Origin: Eopsaltria australis
Taxonomy: Eukaryota; Chordata; Aves; Passeriformes; Petroicidae
Direction of reading: 5' to 3'
Assembly: GCA_034509425.1 (NCBI GenBank)
Contig: JAVTVJ010000033.1
Location: forward strand, 4,151,001 to 4,215,000
DNA: 64,000 bases
This document shows, piece by piece, positions 24,911 through 38,430 of this stretch. Position 1 is the first letter of the stretch; every line of letters starts with the position of its first letter. Made by a program: the position numbers and the translations under genes. Below the pieces are notes generated by a model. The model was not told the DNA's origin, did no database searches, and saw only the letters and a list, made by a program, of their open reading frames with translations.

Positions 24911-27900
24911 ATAAACTGAATGCGAGTGTTGGCTGGCTGGATTTTAGTACAAGTGAATTGGAATAGCAATTACATTGATGCTAAATGAGCCTTTCTAATC
25001 AACGGTAATGCTGCTCAGTTAATGTTTGCGTTCATCCTAAATTGTTCTGGCTAGAGCACACACATTAGAATATTCAGGTAAGTACAGGTATGTGTGTACT
25101 TGCAAGAAATAGCTCATATCTTCTAAACCAGAAGGAATCTTCAACACTGTTCCTTCATGGTATCTCCCTTATTATCAGTGTTTTGTGTGTGTGCGTATCT
25201 GTGAAAAATAATAATAATGCATCACGGTAAACATGAAAAGCAACATGAGAGTTGCTATAAAAGAATAAATTATCTTTTTTTTTTTTTTCCTGTCAAAGCT
25301 GTCAATGCTATTTCTCTGCATCTTTTGCAATAAGGGATAGGAAAACTTAAAGCAGTGACTCACTGTAAATGGAAATAAACATCCTGCTAGCTCAGAAATT
25401 AAAATAGGCTTACACATAGATTGGGGGATGGGGGGTTATAAGTTTATGTAGCTTACACAAAAATTATTTTTTAACAGTTTGTTTTTTAATTCTTCTCAAG
25501 GTAAATTAAGAGGTGAAAGACGCTACTGCTTTAGCATGAAAAATATTGCAGCTACCAGCCTCTTTTTCCTGACATACACCCAAGAATACTATGTCTAAAA
25601 GCCTCTAAAAGCTAAAGCCAGGAACAGGAGGGAGTTCCTATGTCTCACCCTACAGATGTATGCTTAGTGCAGGTTCAGGCTAAAGAGTTCAAGTGTCTTC
25701 TGTGATGTAGAATTTCACCTCACACACGAACATAGATGTCTCTCCTGATTAGCATATACTGTTCACTTGAAAAATCATTGTACAGAAAAGTCTATAAAAT
25801 AAAAGACACACTTAGAATATGAATTAAATATTGATTCAGGTGGGTAGAAACAGGTAACTGCATTCAAGTAACAGTTGTTCTTTACCATTTCACTGGTAAT
25901 ATTTAGTCTGTGTACGGAAGTTTATCTCTACATTACACCTCACTGAGAAATTGGTCCCCGCAGAATTTTCAAGACAGAGGTTTTAATGGTGCTGTTTTGT
26001 AATACTACTCCACAACTGCAAGGTCTTCCAGTGTTGTGACAAGAATATTTTAATCTCTTGGAAGAAGAATGTACGTATTTTCTGAGGAGGTAAATACAAG
26101 TTTAAGTGTTTTCTTTGTAATTTGATGAAAGTAGACTCAATGGCTTATATTAATCATGGTTGGATTGTCAGTGCCTGAAATGAGCTACTTTTTTGAATTG
26201 TATTTTGAATATATCTTTATACTGTATTGCAGTGGTCACCAACTACCCACTACCACCCTGAATAAGCCCCTTCTGAACTCTTCCATTTGACTATTGATAA
26301 AATGTAACATCTAGGGCAAGCACATGAGTGTAGAGTGGCTCCAGTTTAAGAATAGGATAGGAAATAGCTCTACAAAGTCTTTGACTGCAAAAGTAATTTA
26401 TGAGGTTTGAAATTATGTTACTCTTCAGATATGATATGGCTGAGCTGACCTCCTTTTTCATGAGTGAGTTAAAAGTTTTTGTTGAACTTCTTGTGGCTTC
26501 TTCAAACAAACAAAAAAAGACCTGACTGTACTTCTGCTGAAAGTGGCATATTAGTTGTCAGTCCGATATCAAAGCAGTTATCAAAGGCTTCTGCCAGAGA
26601 CAGAAAATAATTTTCTAGAAATATCTGCAGTTCTTTCATCTTACCAAAGTGAATTGAAATGGACCTCTGGCTCCCAGAATGCTTTGAGAAATGGATCCTA
26701 TGAGGTATTCTATAAGTGAAGTATGTAAATGGCTGGCTGTGCTTCATCTGGTAACCTTCAGAAATAAATAACAAACTGAATACATACAGCTGCCATTTCT
26801 TCTCCTACTAAAGCTTGTAATAAATGTCATGTTTCAGGCAGCATATAGCAATAAAAAGTGCTGTTTCAGCATGTGGCCACTGAGTCTGAAATTGTACAGG
26901 GTGGAATAATGCAGGAAAGACTATTTTTCAAATAGTTTGTACATTTGATTTTCTCACCCTCAACCATAAAAAATGCTTAAGTACAATGTTGACTAAAATG
27001 AGTTCATTGTTCAATTGGCATTTTCCGGCTTTGCGTTTCAGTGTTGGTGAGGTGCACAAAATAAGAGATACAGGGCAACATTTTCAGGGTTGTTCTGGAA
27101 ATTCATTTTTGTTTATAATGGATAATACTTTCAACAGTACTGAAGTTAGGACCTCAGTAGCTGACTCATGTCAGCTATGTCTGAGCTAAAAAAAAGTAAG
27201 TTTGGTCAGAGAGTCTGAAGTTAAATGAAAGTGGGAAATTACTACTTGAAATGTTTCATTCCAATTAAAACCTCTATCACAAATAAAAAGAAGCTATTAA
27301 AAGGATTTGAATGACAGAAAATAAAAGAAATTTCTAAATGAAATGATAAGAATAAAGGTAATATTCATTGCCCATAAATTATGTAAAAGTTATTTCTTTG
27401 TTTTATCCTTGTTATTTGACTAAAACCAGAGTTATTTTACTATTTCACAACTATGAGTGCCCTCTAGATCTGACTAGCTGTGTCCTTCTTAAGGAAAATC
27501 AACTTAACTTAATCCTGAAAAGGCTTAGTAGCTCATACAGTTTTGAGTATCATTAGTACTCACTGAAACAGAAATAAATCATAATGTGAATGTTCAACAG
27601 CTTTCAGGGAAACACCTATAAATATTAATGCTGCGTATTAGAAGCCTTGTATTCTGAAATTTATATATGGTGTGGATAAATCAAAAGGTGTCTTTATCAG
27701 AGGATAAATCGAATACTTCACCAATAGAAGAACAACCATGAAACTCATTTGAAAGCTCTGAAAGGAGCAATAGCTAAAGCAGTGAATTAAAGAAAACAGC
27801 ACATAGGAAAATGTTCTCTCTTGTGTTTCGATGAAGGAATGAAAAAATGGCTGTTTAGGAGAAAGCTTAATGCTCTGAAAAAAAATCTAGTGAGATTAAT

Positions 27901-29670
27901 ACAGAAGACTGTACTAGTACTAATGAGGTTTCTCTTTCAGAAGAATGAAGATACTGTGAAAAAGATTCAGAAAATTGAGCTCGGAGTCTGTGAACTCAAT
28001 ATGAGTCTTCTTTCAGTTGAACTCACTTCAAGAAAGGTATGAGCCAACTGAAAGAACATCAAAAGAGATTAATGGGCAACACCTTTTTCCTGTGGCTGAA
28101 TGATTTGATTAGTCTACAGAACATGAGGAAGGGATGACAATATGAAAATAGTTTTCAGTTTTGCAATAGGTTGTAAAGAGGTAGGGTCTATTTTGTTCTC
28201 TGTTCCACAAGGGAAGAGGATAGGACATGGTAGGATAAAACATGACAAGAAATTAAATATAACAATAATAATAATGTGTAGAACTGCAACAACTTGCAGA
28301 AAGGAAGGCATAGGATATATTTTAGAAGAAAATGAAAGCAATCATTAGGCTAGAACAGCAGTGAAACAGAATGCTATTGAAACTTGGAAAGTCCACTGAC
28401 ACTGGAAGAGAAAGTGAGAAAGTGAATGTTTTCTGAGACAGAAACTGAAGCAGATGACTTTCTGGCATCACTTGTAAATATTTTTATAGGTTTAGAAGTT
28501 TTCTTCTGATAACAGAAAGAAAAGGTACAACAAATCATACATAGATTTCAGTGGTTTTGTCCTCTGATTCAGCATAGTAAAGTGCTCTTAGTAATCAAAA
28601 CAAATCTGAAATCTTGACAGGAAAACAAGAAAAATTTCTCCTTGAAACACTTCAAGTGATTTAACTCTGAATAATTTTTTTTGTAGACAATAGGTGTATA
28701 TTAGTCTGCTCTTAACTTCTTCTCAATTATGGGATCGAGGCAAGAAAAAAAACATTCTTTTACCTTTTCATTGTAGGAATTCAATATAACAACTAAATAT
28801 TCAGTCAGTAATCATGAGAGCTCATTGTGAGAGACAGAAAACATAACAAGCATTCATTACAATTGTTTTAAAGAAATCTGTGTTGCTGAAAATTTTTATA
28901 TAAGTACTAAAGAAGGAAATGTGTAAGTCAGACTCAACTATCAATTATTGGTCTATTAGAGGACAAAAGTGGGCAAGTTCATTTATGGAATACAAACTTA
29001 AGAGTACTCTCCCCATGCCTTCACTCCCAATTTGGGAAAATTTAAGCTTGCTTCTTTTCAATGAAATCAGAAAAAAAAATTATAGGGAAGCAACAGCTTT
29101 ATTATCTTATTGGCATGCTGAAAATGAAGAAAAATTTGTTTTTTTCATGAGCAAAATCAGGACTATAAAGCTGTGGTCTCATCTGGATTTTGAGTAGTCA
29201 TTTATTGTCTAAGACATTTGGAAAAGCTCTATTTTACTGTGCTGGTTCCATCTAGCTCAGTCTAATAGCAGAGGCTTCTCATTAATCCACCCAAACTCTG
29301 AGAAATTCAGTACTTGGAAGTGTAATCTTCAATATCAGACTTCAAAATTAGTTCTTCAGTGTACTATGAAAGACAGAGAAAATTTTAAGATTTTGCTTGG
29401 GGAGATTTGAAGTCAGTTGATGGCATCTAAGTTGAGATAGGGCATGCAAATATCAGGGCTTAAAAAATCAGGAGGAATGGCAAATCAGTGGGGGAAAAAA
29501 GACATAGTAACCAGTAAGGGGCCAGATGAACATGCCAAAATCTTCAAACAGTAGAGTGATAATCAGAAAAAAACTGAGTAAGAAGTCTTCTATCATTGTC
29601 TAGAGTACATTATCTCTGTTGAAAACAGAAAGCAGGCATTTCCTCATGCCTAGATGAAGTTTCTCTGTCT
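24911..29670. other. Unique AT-rich noncoding DNA
   Basis: No gene or dispersed repeat is recognised. A T14 run lies at 25275-25288. Several 70-90 codon open frames have no domain features and are taken as chance. Confidence 0.55.
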
Positions 29671-29738
29671 GTAGTAGTAGTAGTAGTAGTAACGATACAC
29701 CAAACTGGAATATATGAGAATATGTAATACTACTACTA
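29671..29738. repeat. GTA repeat facing a TAC repeat (imperfect inverted repeat)
   Basis: GTA repeated about seven times (29671-29692) is followed about 35 bp later by TACTACTACTA (29728-29738). The arms are complementary and could pair as an 11 bp hairpin stem. Confidence 0.85.
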
Positions 29739-31854
29739 ATAATATTACAAATCCAAAAAAAAGCAACTTGTCTATTATATCTAATGTCTAAAAATGAGAG
29801 GCAATTTTAGGGTTGAAAACGTCATTATATTTCTTGAATTTGCAATCCTTTTATTGACTGGTTAACAGTTTAGCCTTTTTTTTAGTATATTATTGGAAGT
29901 CCAAAACGAAATTTTTTAATATTTAATTACCCTTTGTCATCACAGAGTAGAGAGGGTAGGAGGACACTCTCACCTCAACACCCTCACCAAAAAGTTGGAT
30001 CTTAGAAGCAGTGACATTTTTAGTTTCTAAATTACATTATTATTTTAGATAATTATTTTTTAAAAAAATATGTAATTATTTTCTCTTTTCTTTATGGTGT
30101 AAGCAACAAGAGGAGGTTGTTTGTTTAACTACATGCCCCCATGAGTTTTTTTCTAATGCCTAGCATTCTGTCCAGAAAAATATTAATCTAAATTTCCCTT
30201 TTCTTGCTACTATAGATCTCAAGTATATGGAGACTTCATTTCTCTAGGTACTGCATACTGATTATCATTGCCTATTATAAATAGTAATCACTTTTATACC
30301 AAAGAGACCAAAAATGTCTTTTTCATTTTCTTGTCAATTTTTAAAATCTCAGCAAAGAGTCACAGTATGCTTTTTATCATTATCATTTCCAAGACACTGC
30401 TAGATATGATTGTATAATGGTTGCCACTATTTAGTGCTTTAACTGCAGTTACTGTAACTCTAACCACCAGTCTCTCTGGATTATTCAAGACTAAATGACT
30501 TAGGACTATTTCACTTCCCTTGGGCAATTTTAGCAAATAGCTCAAGGGTTTGAGAAAATAGCTCAAGGGGTTGAAAAATGTCTTCTCAGAACTCTCTTAT
30601 ATTCTGACATTAAGTCAGTTTGAATTTGAATTAATGTCATTACTTATTTAAAGATAATAGATATTTCTAGAAAACTAAACACACAGGATTTAATTTTTTT
30701 TAAAAAAACTGGTGTTGAAGAAAATAGCCCAGATGTAAACTGCTGTAGGTTCCCCACAACAGTGTACATACAAACAAATTAAAAACTGAAGGGCAGCACT
30801 GTTTTATAATAAGATGTGAGAATACTGGATAGTTAGTGTTCACTGGCACATGGAAGAAAGCCAGTCACACATGGCCCAAGAGGGAAGAAATAGAAACATT
30901 TTGAGAGCAATTCAGAAAATTTGTATGTTAGAACAATGTCTTTGGATTTCGCTTGTTTGATTCAAGGCATATTCACACACATAAGAATTTGTATTTATTC
31001 AGCTGAATTATAGACATTTTGCTGAATTGACCTACTGACCTCATGCAGTTTCTTTGAGTGGCAGAAGCAGATAAGAATCCAGAGAACCATTCAGATCCCA
31101 CATGGTCACAACTTAATGTCTGCTTGAAACACTGATCTAGTTATTGAGTCCTTGTAGACATCTGCCTGGCTTGAATTCATTAGATAATTCTAGTGTGCAC
31201 TGGAAAAACAAACTGACCACATCTGCTTTTTATGGGGAGGCCTACTGCAAAGCACTGCCAGTCAGGTGTGTACTGTCTGTGCTGTGTAGTGCCTTAGATA
31301 TGTGTAGGGGAAGATAAAAGATCAGCAGCAAAACAGAAGACAGATGAGCTGCTAATAACTTTACTTCTTTGTAACACAGCTGTGGAGGGAGACCGCTGGG
31401 TAGCAGGAATCCCAGTAGTAACTTCTAAGACGCTTTTAAGATGTGGAGAAAATCAAATAAGTTGGCATGGAATGATGTGATTAATGAGGTCCTCTGCATC
31501 TAACCATCTAACTTAGAAAAGCAGTTGGCAGTGAAGATGTAGCAGCAGTAGTGCCTGATCATGGGGAGTATCCAGCATGGGCATCCTAAATCCTGTAGAT
31601 GTGAGCCCATGGTGGAATTCCTGCATGACCTGTCATGGAGTTGTCCAAGAAGGACAGTGTTCCTATAGATGCTGGACCACTGAATTTCAGAATTGCTCAT
31701 AATTGGACAAGGAGGCAGAAAGGGACTTGATTTTCATAGTGGATATGACACAAATTTAGGGAAAGCACTACCCCAGTTTTGGGAGAAGAATTCCTATCCT
31801 TCCTGTGTGACTTAGTTGTTTCTTTGAAAACACTATTTACAAATGTTCATTATG
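29739..31854. other. Unique noncoding DNA
   Basis: No gene is recognised. A tandem duplication of about 22 bp (AAATAGCTCAAGGG units) lies at 30533-30575. The stretch 31500-31720 is richer in GC than its surroundings but does not match a family I know. Confidence 0.5.
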
Positions 31855-31995
31855 AATTGGAAGCCATTCTCCCTTGTGCTGTCACTACATGCCCTTGCTA
31901 AATGTCCCTTTCCAGCTCCCCTGTAGGCTTTCTTTAGGTACAGGAAGGATGCTATAAATTCTTCCCAGGACCATCTTTTTCTCCAGTTTCATGAG
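31855..31995 (-). mobile_element. CR1 LINE internal 3' fragment
   Basis: Minus-strand CR1 blocks appear in order: CTCCCTTGTGCTGTCACTAC, ATGCCCTTGCTAAATGTCCC, CCAGCTCCCCTGTAGGC, GGAAGGATGCTATAAATTC, and a final CTTTTTCTCCAG. Both ends stop abruptly. Confidence 0.8.
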
Positions 31996-34900
31996 ATCTG
32001 GTGGCTGGATGGGGCAGTGTTCTCTTTTGTCTGGCTCCTCTCTAGATTGTGAGTGAGTGCCTTCCTTGAATTCTTGCAATCTTAAATTCCTTTCATTTAA
32101 GTCTCCAGTTTTTTTCTCATACAGTTTATCTGAATCTCTTAATAAGCCATTCCCAGACTGTCCAACTTTAATTGCTCTCTAGTTAATTTAAAAAAAAAAA
32201 CTAAAAAACCCAAACCCAAAACCAAACCAAAGCAACCAAACAACCAGAATCAAAAGCAAAAATCAATCAAACAAAACCAGAAAACACCCCAAAATTTCTA
32301 ATTTGCTGGACAGGTCTTGGACTTACAATGTCTGGGTTTTCTGCTTTGGCCATTTCTCATTTAGCCAGTGCCATAGACATCTCAATAGGTTGTTTCCAGA
32401 GTTGTCTAATACAAAATAATTCAGCTATAGATGTGAATAAGAATAAAAGTCATTCAAAGTGGGTCTCCCCCTATGTTCAGCAGTGACAGATTAGTCAAAA
32501 GTTCCCTTTTCAAAAAATATATTCTACTTTTCAATATTTCTTCAAGTACTTGGCAGTCAGCATGAGAGGGGTGTACCTTAGGAAAGATCCTTTTCCTCCC
32601 TCTCTGCCTCCCTCACTTTCTTTCTTTTTCCTCTTCCCTTCCGCTTCCCCACTTTTATTATTTGTTCTGATTTGGTAGGATCAGAACAAAAATTTCAACT
32701 GTCCCCAGCTACTTCGGTTATTTCTTCACCTCCCTAATGCTGGTTCTTACATTTTGAAATTAGTTCAAAAGGCTGTAATCACCTTATTACAAGAAAAGAA
32801 TTTCTGCAAGTAAGCAATAATTATCATCTACTTCCAGTCACAGATATATCAGGTGCCCTTTACAAATGCTTTATTCTTCTATAAAAGGCATTAGAATAAT
32901 TAAAGTATGTTCTAACAGCAAAAGTTTGAGCGTTAGTAGCATCTTTATATGCATGAGAAGAATATCCTTAGATTTCTGAAGAAATTTATAAATTATTTAA
33001 TTATTATTATTATATTATTAGCATATTTTTCAGTGTCTTTCTGGCAGACTTTTTGACTCTGTAAATTCTACTTTTATTGTTGATTATCTACATGTATACA
33101 TAATTTTCTCCCTTGATTACTAAGCATGGTCTTAAGTGTGCTGAGCTCCACAGAACTTGTAATATAAAACTTATCAGATGGAATTCACATTACCAACAAA
33201 AATTTCTTGAGATCAAATGATATATGTTACACAGAGAGGAAGAAAGTTCTATGCAGAATTATGACTAAAACCCTTAAATCATTTTCTCCACCTCTCTTGA
33301 TAACTAGCTTTGCAATTTACTGTCTTGGTTATGTTCCCAGCAGGTTATTAACAATTAATTAGCAATACATCTCAAATGCTCTCTGTGCTACTGCACTAAT
33401 TGCATGACATCAGAATGGGACTCCACTTGGTAAATAAACTCTAGCCATAGCCATTTGTTTCTACATGACACATGTACACAGTTTACATATATTTTTCATG
33501 TTCTATTCCAGTCTTAACTCAGATGCACTGCTGGGAGACATAAAGACTATTTATGAGCTTTGGGTGAAATTATTTAACTATTCCTCAATATACAGAAAAT
33601 TAAATAATTTTGCTTGTGTCATACCCCTCTCATCATTTCCCTGAAGGCTTTTATTTCTCCCATTCATTTTCATTCTATATCAGGAGTCTTGTTCTTTTGC
33701 ATTAACAAAGAAGCTAGGAAAAGTGACCTCCCAAGCAACTGCTGGATGATTAAAATAAAGGCACAAAACTGCAGATTCTGAGAAGGGTCAAATGAAAAAA
33801 TGAAGCAACTAAATGTTGTCCATACACTACATAAAAATATAATTAAATGCTACACATATGTGTTCAATAATAAAAGCTACGCTGCAGCACCCCCCCAAAA
33901 AATAACATTTAATTTATGGGACATTGTATTACAGGAGGGAAATAGCACAAGAGAATAAGCTTTCTTTTGTTTTCCTGTTAAATTATCATCACCCTTTCTT
34001 CTATATTTTTTAAGTTATATAAAACCACTTAATCTTCAACCACACCAATTTTTATCTCTTTAGTAACAAGAATAATAGAAATAGATGCAAATGGTGCAGA
34101 ATTAGATATATGCAAACAATGCTTTAATTGAATCCAAAAGTTGATTTGTATATATCTCTTCTGTTAAGGTCTCTGGCTACAAGAAATATGATCAGTTTAA
34201 ATAATTAATTACCTTATTATAAAATATTGAATTTATTTTAGGTTAATTTATCATACATTTAATACATTACATTTTTCCTTATGATATTTATTCACCGTTT
34301 CATCTCCTATATATTGAATTCAATTATATTAATTTTGTTTACGTCATTATCAAACCCTTCATATTTTTGAATAATAAAAATGAAAGATTGAAAGAAAGGC
34401 AAAATACTTGGATATGAATGCTGGTATTCCAAACCAAGTTGAACTGTGTTAACTTGTACATGTCTTTGAAAAAAAAAATCCAGAACATCCCAAATAAATT
34501 TTAAAAATCCCCACTTACAACAAAACCCCATAAATACTGAATACATGAAGTAAAAGAAAAATGTGACATCTGACACCTTAACATGAAATACAGGGAGCAC
34601 ACAGATGACACTTGTGACTTGTGTAGCAGGTTACTCTTCTGTTGACCTGTTTTTTGCGTTTAAAGTCAAGTGTAATTAGTCACCTTTTTTTATTAATTAA
34701 AATTTTTAATTTCCATACTTGTGCCTCAGGCCATTGACTTTCATGCTAAGTCTGTTCTTCTGGAAACATTATAGGCTTTCTGCCCAAAGTACACAAAAGA
34801 AGATTGAGAACTGCAAATACATTTTAAAATCTTAGCACTCTAGTATGTCCAGGAAAATAGAATATATCATTGAAGTGTTTGAAAAACCCTATAGGACTTG

Positions 34901-37058
34901 TGAATCTTCCTACATGACTTTCTAAAGATTGATAAATATCAAAGTATAACAAGTATCTTGGCAATCATGAAACCAGCTATTGAACAGATTTTTTAAAATT
35001 TTTAACTTTTTTTTTAGTAATTTGTACTTTGTCATAATTCTCTGCACAAATAAAGCTTCTTAATTGTTACAAGGCTTTTGAGAATAGGTTTTACACTTTT
35101 GTTTTCACATCCCGGTCTCATGAGAAGCCCACGGAAGTTCAATTGCAATATAATTTGAATAGATTTATGAGGTAAAATCCTGGCTCCACTGACTTCAAAG
35201 ATGACCAGATTTCACTTGTAGCCTTCTTTTGCCCAGTTTTTTTTTCTTTTTTGGCAGTAACACAGCACATTTATCCCATACCCCATAAGTGGAGCACAGA
35301 AATCTCAAAGAAAGCCAATATTTTGGCGATTATTTGCAACTGTTTTGCAAAGTTTCTGTAGAAAGCAACCATATAACAAGGCTTTCACATTAACATCTTT
35401 CGAGAGATTATATCCTAATGTAACTTCTATATCAACCATGGATTAATGTTATTTCTTCCCTGTAGATATTCCTTATTTTTTTCTGTGTCTTCCAAAACCT
35501 TACTTTACTTATTCTAGAAAATTATATGCTCGGTAAATTCTTCGTAACGTTGCAATTAACCATGTAAGTAATTGTACTTGATGAAATTATTAAAGAAATA
35601 TTGGAAATTGCCAACTGACCAGGTTCTAAAAGTCAAGATGTGCACTTTGCTTAAATGGAATTACCTTTTGATCTCCAACACAGATAGAGATGACATTGAA
35701 AACCCATATTCTATTAAAAGTGCTGTTCATATTTTGTTTAACTTATGTAGAAATTGAAAACTTGTTTTTAGTCTATAGTGTATTACTTAATACTGGTCAA
35801 CTTCCGCCTCTCACCAATCACTCCCATATATGAATGAGCTCATGACACAATAAAGTGGATACAATTCTGTATTTGTGGTATTCAGGATGTTAAATAAGAT
35901 GATGGAATTCATTATATCTGGCCTTAAAACTAATAAATAAGCTTGGATTTGTGTGTATATACTGCTGCATAGACATGTATTTCTAGGAGAGAATTAAGAA
36001 AATGAAGAAAATATTGATTTGAATTAAAAACATATTTCCCTCAAATACTATTTATTGAAGTAGTAAGGGGGAGGGGCTGCATTAAAAATTATGGATAAAA
36101 GGAGAATACTTCTGTTTTTCTGTAAGAAGGCTATCATCTGCAGATCTTCTAACAGCATTAGCGAAAGAAGTTTTCATTTGTCCATTTCATCTTTGATCTT
36201 TATTTGGAGGGATAAAACAATACTTCGTTAAGGCTGAACACATCAGCAAAATCTTTCTCTGGTTCTTAGAGCTGGTTTAAATTTCCTTTGGAAGTTTCTA
36301 TCTAAAAAATTATAACACCAGTCCAAATAATTTATGATACATTCATAATTCTGCTTAGAAGAAGGACGAAACACAACAATTATTATACATTTTCCTAAGG
36401 CTATTATTGCAGCTTAATTCTAGCAAAGGGAAAGGAATGTCTGAAGCCTTAATTTCTTTGCTAGATGTGTCACTTAACCTCATGAACATTCAGTGGATCA
36501 CAGAGTTTAATTTATTTCTTTTTTGTAGTTAAATATAGGTATTTGAAACCACCTCCAGACAGTAAATTGAATGACAAGCGACTAGATGGCCAGGCATAGC
36601 AGCACAATTTCATTTTAAAGGAAATAAAATTTACTGTTAGCTAGTTCTATCAGTGCTTTTTTCCGAAGTGCTTCTCACTTTAATTAAGGAAAATATTTTC
36701 ACAAGGTCTGGGAGTAACAGCAGCATTCTGTTCTGCTAACAGAGAAGGATCAAAAGTGTTGGCACTTTATTCTACTCTTCTTAGTTCCATAGATTTCCAA
36801 CAAAACAAAATAGTTTTATGAATATCAGGGTGATTCTGAATAATAGTCCAAATTTAAGATGTGATTCAGTAGTCTAGACACAAATGTGTACTGTCATATG
36901 AGACCCTTTACCTTGTCAAAGACATCTACATAGGATGGAAAAATGAGAGGCAAATCCATGAGAACCGTGTATGTCATGCATTGGCAGGTTAGCAGAGTAA
37001 ATGTCATGATCTGACTATATTAAAAAATCAAACATGTATTTAGCACCCTTTTAAGTGC
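31996..37058. other. Unique AT-rich noncoding DNA
   Basis: Five kilobases without a recognised gene or dispersed repeat. It includes the A/C-rich tract at 32190-32294 and ATT repeats around 32998-33020. Confidence 0.55.
32190..32294 (+). repeat. A/C-rich low-complexity tract
   Basis: About 105 bp made almost only of A and C (CAAA, CCAAA, ACAAAACC words), with few G or T. Confidence 0.85.
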
Positions 37059-37902
37059 ATGGAACATTGTCACTCTTGTTCCACAGCCAGTCTGGTCTTC
37101 AGTCACCTGTGCACAGGTGAATTGGATTGTCTATACTGCCTGAGTTTCAGTCTTCTCTGCAGAAGAGCACAGGTTGTCCATAGCCGTGTCAGAGCTGCTA
37201 TCTGGGTGTGCACGACAGAGACGTCATATATTGCTCCAGGTGCCGTGAGATGTCTGTGTATGTGCAGCTGGATACCACTGGGGATGCTTCGGATTTAGGA
37301 GCAGCTGTCCTGCCAGGATAACCACACCTTCACCCTCATGACTGCAGTGACTGCACCACCCCTGCCTGTAATGGGAGCCAAGAAAGCTCCCTTCCATAGA
37401 AGCATAACGATTTGAGTCATTTGACCATACATAGATGTCTTTGTTTAAGACTGCAATTTGAGGTCTGTCACCTGGATTCTGGCTGCCAGACCAGGAAGAC
37501 ACAAATCTTCCAAGGCTTTTATGTTAACCTCAGTTGTGTTGGAAGGCCTTTACCGACTGCTGGGGTCTCCTTAGCCTATCTCATGCAGTACTAGGCACCA
37601 TTTTGAAAAAGCACGTTGGATATTCTGTGCTGCAAGAGGTCATGATGAATAATGAAACTGACAGCCCACTGCAAGAACTGTCTGGGCAATGGTCAGCAGG
37701 TGGTGATCACTTACATTTTGCTGTTTAACATATTCTTTCTTCACTACTATTAATTTCCCTTCCTTTTCTGTCCTATAAAATTGTCTTTATCTCAATCCAT
37801 GAGTTTTATCTTTTTTATCCAATTCACTCCCCCATCCCACTGTGGGAAGAGTGAGTAAATGGCTAAATGGTGTTTAGCTGCCTGCTGGGTTAAATTGCAA
37901 CA
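37059..37902 (+). mobile_element. ERVL-like LTR, 3' part certain, 5' part unresolved
   Basis: The last 210 bp match the LTR at 16183-16764: GGTCAGCAGGTGGTGATC, TGTCTTTATCTCAATCCATG, AGAGTGAGTAAATGGC, GTGTTTAGCTGCC, ending TTAAATTGCAACA at 37902. A GGATATTC block near 37618 also fits the family, so the LTR reaches at least to about 37600. A TGTCCTG at 37306 would give a typical length of 597 bp, but the following bases do not match the family start. The sequence 37059-37305 is also richer in GC than its flanks and may be further retroviral or other repeat sequence. No target duplication is confirmed (CTAGC follows the right end). Confidence 0.75.
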
Positions 37903-37907
37903 CTAGC

Positions 37908-38430
37908 CAATAAAATTTTCAGGCAACTTTCCACAATATTTTTAAATTCATGGTCATCAGGACAACTTGCTGAGAAGTGGAAGAAAGAAAATATGACTGT
38001 TGAGGAAGGACAGGAAGAAGGATGTGGGGAACTAACTGACTCACCTCAGTCCCTAGGAAAGGGAGGCAGCAAATCACTGTGGAAACCATTTCTAAGCAAG
38101 AAAAGGACAAAGTGGTTGTGTTGCATGGATTTTTGAAGTGGGAATGATGTTTAATCAAACCAATAGCTTTCTACAGTCAGATGAGTGATGTGGATGAGGA
38201 GGCAACAGTAAAGGTTGTTTATGTTAACCTCAGCAATGCCTTTGAAACTTTCTCCTGTGAAACCCTCACAGGCAAGCTGATAAAATATGTATTACACAAA
38301 TGGACAGGGAGGTGGACTGAAAACTAGAAGAACTTCCTGGCTCAGAAAATTGTGATCAGCCGTGTAAAGAGCAGATAAAACCCAGTCACCAATGGTATAG
38401 CCCAGGTGCTGCTACTGGCTTCAATACTTT
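37908..38430 (+). mobile_element. CR1 LINE relic, reverse transcriptase fingers/palm
   Basis: Plus-strand translation shows decayed CR1 RT: a region matching the segment before the RT active site (37990-38150), then VVYVNLSNAFETFS at about 38210-38250. The family motif is VVYLDFSKAFDT; the first catalytic Asp is now Asn, so the enzyme could not work. RWTEN and stops follow. The relic begins almost exactly where the LTR ends, which suggests the LTR inserted into or recombined with this CR1; no CR1 sequence was recognised on the LTR's left side. Confidence 0.85.

Noticed and set aside
31500..31720. GC-richer stretch with a 66-codon minus-strand frame
   Set aside because: It could be a decayed transposon but has no recognisable block, so it is left unassigned.
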